Source: Thermodesulfovibrio aggregans (GTDB taxonomy: Bacteria; Nitrospirota; Thermodesulfovibrionia; Thermodesulfovibrionales; Thermodesulfovibrionaceae). From it: a stretch of DNA of 64,000 nt. Positions 62,298 to 64,000 of this stretch are shown here, piece by piece. Numbering within the stretch: position 1 is the first letter of the stretch; every line of letters begins with the position of its first letter. The position numbers were made by a program, and so were the translations under genes. The notes beneath the pieces are model-generated. The model did not search any database. It was not told where the DNA came from and saw only the letters and a list, made by a program, of their open reading frames with translations. Location of the stretch: positions 634,776-698,775 of the forward strand of contig NZ_BCNO01000001.1 in NCBI RefSeq assembly GCF_001514535.1, in the 5' to 3' direction.

Positions 62298-63884
62298 ATG
62301 AAGAAAAGATTTATCGGACACATAGGACTTGGATATTGGGGAAAAAACATCTTTAGAAATCTCTATGAACTTGAAGTATTGCATACTGCCTGCGATGTTT
62401 CAGAAGAAGTGCTCAATGAATACAGGAAAAAATTCCGTGATGTAAACTTTACTATGGATTATAACGAAATCCTTAGAAATCCTGAACTAAAAGCCGTAAC
62501 CATAGCAACGCCTGCAGCTACTCACTATGAATTTGTTAAAAAAGCCTTGCTTGCTGACAAAGATGTCTTTGTAGAAAAGCCACTTGCCCTAAAAACTACT
62601 GAAGCTAAAGAATTAATTAAAATTGCTGAAGACAATAAAAAAATACTCATGGTAGGTCATATCCTGAGATATCATCCTGCAGTTATCAAGCTCAAAGAAA
62701 TTATATCATCTGGAACCTTAGGAAAAATTCAATACATTTATTCAAATCGTCTCAATATTGGTAAACTTCGCACAGAGGAAAACATACTCTGGAGTTTTGC
62801 ACCCCATGATATATCGGTAATACTGATGCTTTTAGACGAGGAACCTATTAAAGTAAGTGCCTTTGGCGGAGACTATTTAAATAAAGGGATATACGATATA
62901 ACACTTACAACTCTTGAATTTCCTAATAATATAAAAGCCCACATATTCGTAAGCTGGCTTCATCCTTACAAAGAACAAAAATTGATAGTGGTTGGTTCAA
63001 AAGCTATGGCTGTTTTTGATGATGTAAGTAAAGAAAAATTATTTCTGTATCCACATAAAATAGAATGGAAAGAAGGCAAAATTCCTGTTGCCCACAAAGC
63101 CCAGTATGAAGTTATTCCATTTGAAGATGGTGAACCTCTTAAACTTGAACTTATTCACTTTACTGAATGTATAAACAATAGACAAACACCGTTAACAGAT
63201 GGTTATGAAGGATTAAGAGTTCTTAAAATCCTTGAACTGGCAGAAAAATCTTTAAGAGGTAGTTCAGGTGAGGAAATCTCAAGAGATAAAAATTACTATG
63301 CCCATGAAACTGCGGTTATAGATGAAGGAGTTGAGATTGGTGAAGGGACAAAAATATGGCATTTTTCCCATATACTCAAAGGTTCAAAAATAGGAAAAAA
63401 CTGCATAATTGGACAAAATGTAATGATAGGTCCTGATGTTACAATTGGAAACCGCTGTAAAATCCAGAACAACGTCTCCATCTATAAAGGTGTTACACTT
63501 GAGGATGAAGTATTCTGTGGTCCATCCTGTGTATTTACAAATGTTTATAATCCAAGAGCATTTATAGAAAGAAAAAATGAATTTCTACCAACAATAGTAA
63601 AAAAGGGAGCAACAATAGGAGCAAATGCCACAATTGTCTGTGGAGTTACGATAGGCAAATATGCAATGATTGGTGCTGGAGCAGTGGTAAAAAAAGATGT
63701 CCCTGACCATGCAATTGTAGCGGGTGTTCCAGCAAAGCAGATTGGATGGGCATGTAAATGTGGAGTTACTTTGAAATTTAATAATCAGAGAGCAACTTGT
63801 AACTACTGCGGTAATGAATATATATTGAAAGAAGGCAAAATCGAACTTCTAAAGGAGGGTGGAAGTAATGAAAGTAAAAGCTAA
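62298..63884 (+). CDS. Fused Gfo/Idh/MocA oxidoreductase and left-handed beta-helix acetyltransferase (WbpB-WbpD type)
   Basis: 528 aa. Residues 1-330 are a Gfo/Idh/MocA oxidoreductase: HIGLGYWGKNIFRN near the start, EKPLALKTTEAKEL (Lys of the EKP motif) near 95. Residues about 335-490 are hexapeptide repeats (IGEGTKIWHFSHILKGSKIG and IGANATIVCGVTIGKYAMIG) as in WbpD/WlbB N-acetyltransferases. The C-terminal 40 residues add a four-Cys zinc ribbon (CKCG and CNYCG). Together they would turn a UDP-GlcNAcA keto step into an N-acetylated diamino-uronic acid, except that the aminotransferase (WbpE) is not in view. Confidence 0.88.
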   Translation: MKKRFIGHIGLGYWGKNIFRNLYELEVLHTACDVSEEVLNEYRKKFRDVNFTMDYNEILRNPELKAVTIATPAATHYEFVKKALLADKDVFVEKPLALKTTEAKELIKIAEDNKKILMVGHILRYHPAVIKLKEIISSGTLGKIQYIYSNRLNIGKLRTEENILWSFAPHDISVILMLLDEEPIKVSAFGGDYLNKGIYDITLTTLEFPNNIKAHIFVSWLHPYKEQKLIVVGSKAMAVFDDVSKEKLFLYPHKIEWKEGKIPVAHKAQYEVIPFEDGEPLKLELIHFTECINNRQTPLTDGYEGLRVLKILELAEKSLRGSSGEEISRDKNYYAHETAVIDEGVEIGEGTKIWHFSHILKGSKIGKNCIIGQNVMIGPDVTIGNRCKIQNNVSIYKGVTLEDEVFCGPSCVFTNVYNPRAFIERKNEFLPTIVKKGATIGANATIVCGVTIGKYAMIGAGAVVKKDVPDHAIVAGVPAKQIGWACKCGVTLKFNNQRATCNYCGNEYILKEGKIELLKEGGSNESKS

Positions 63885-64000
63885 AAAGGTTAAGGATGGC
63901 TATTTAATTCCAAACATTAAAGAATTTGGAGACCTTGAAGAGATAGAAATTGAAATAAAATTTTCACCCGGTGTTATTGATGCCGGGGAAAGAAGGTTTT
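63868..64000 (+). CDS. Start of a small protein, cut by window edge
   Basis: ATG 63868, behind AAAGGAGGGTGG, overlaps the end of the fusion gene by 17 bases. The visible 44 residues (MKVKAKKVKDGYLIPNIKEF followed by a charged EIEIEIKF run) resemble the N-terminus of AbrB/AF2212-type antitoxins, but the C-terminus is outside the window. Confidence 0.45.
   Translation, partial: MKVKAKKVKDGYLIPNIKEFGDLEEIEIEIKFSPGVIDAGERRF

Overview
The window looks like a stretch of chromosome from a thermophilic sulfate reducer of the Nitrospirota, most like Thermodesulfovibrio. The reasons are the low-GC coding style, a dsrA-dsrB-dsrD dissimilatory sulfite reductase block, and housekeeping genes of that flavour. 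The assignment is inference from gene content; no database was searched.

Left edge (1-2763): the 3' part of an IS256-family element has landed in a gene for a P-loop ATPase, leaving an ATPase fragment, a 46-codon ORF and a ribbon-helix-helix/RelE toxin-antitoxin pair. Core block (2788-32761): densely packed housekeeping genes in short operons. These are uppP-ftsK, a stand-alone 5S rRNA gene, a cold-shock gene, lipA-alcohol dehydrogenase-aminotransferase-hom-E1-like-JAMM protease-PBP1A-parA-parB, and smc-glcD on the other strand. They are followed by dsrABD, a CinA-type amidase, ligA-rlmH, gltX with a Trm112-like protein, and pilB followed by two GAF-HD-GYP proteins and a metallo-beta-lactamase-fold phosphodiesterase-like protein. 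The block ends with tRNA-Val and tRNA-Asp.

Accessory block (32762 to about 59541): directly after tRNA-Asp the sequence changes character. A tyrosine integrase carrying a one-base frameshift starts a region full of broken genes and IS scraps. It contains a 0.98-kb direct duplication of the integrase 5' end, an excisionase-like gene and an HD-GYP fragment. It also holds an MqsR/MqsA toxin-antitoxin pair with a broken SecB-like chaperone (a decayed TAC system), broken RelE and PIN toxin loci, and a UxaA/SuyAB-type lyase pair. Further right are a secreted cluster (1082-aa autotransporter, Spy/CpxP-like protein, cyanovirin-N-like protein), a coiled-coil/nuclease-like protein and a small tyrosine recombinase beside a lox-like 13-8-13 palindrome. 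From about 51.4 to 58.6 kb the content is plasmid-like: two unrelated repeat arrays, a broken ParB-like gene, a putative Rep initiator, and an actin-like ParM whose N-terminus appears to be a fused ribbon-helix-helix (ParR-like) domain. Two small paralogous acidic proteins and a gene behind three tandem palindromes complete it. I read this as an integrated, partly decayed plasmid or integrative element.

Right edge (59542-64000): the start of a surface-polysaccharide operon. It has a winged-helix regulator, a NusG/RfaH-like (UpxY-type) antiterminator, a 360-base leader with a hairpin and an ops-like sequence, then a UDP-sugar dehydrogenase (WbpA type), a fused WbpB-WbpD type protein and a partial small ORF.

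The strongest candidates for something undescribed are the ParR-ParM fusion, the lox-like site with its small recombinase and a displaced half-site copy, and the paralogous acidic small proteins. All calls come from reading the sequence and remembered family motifs.
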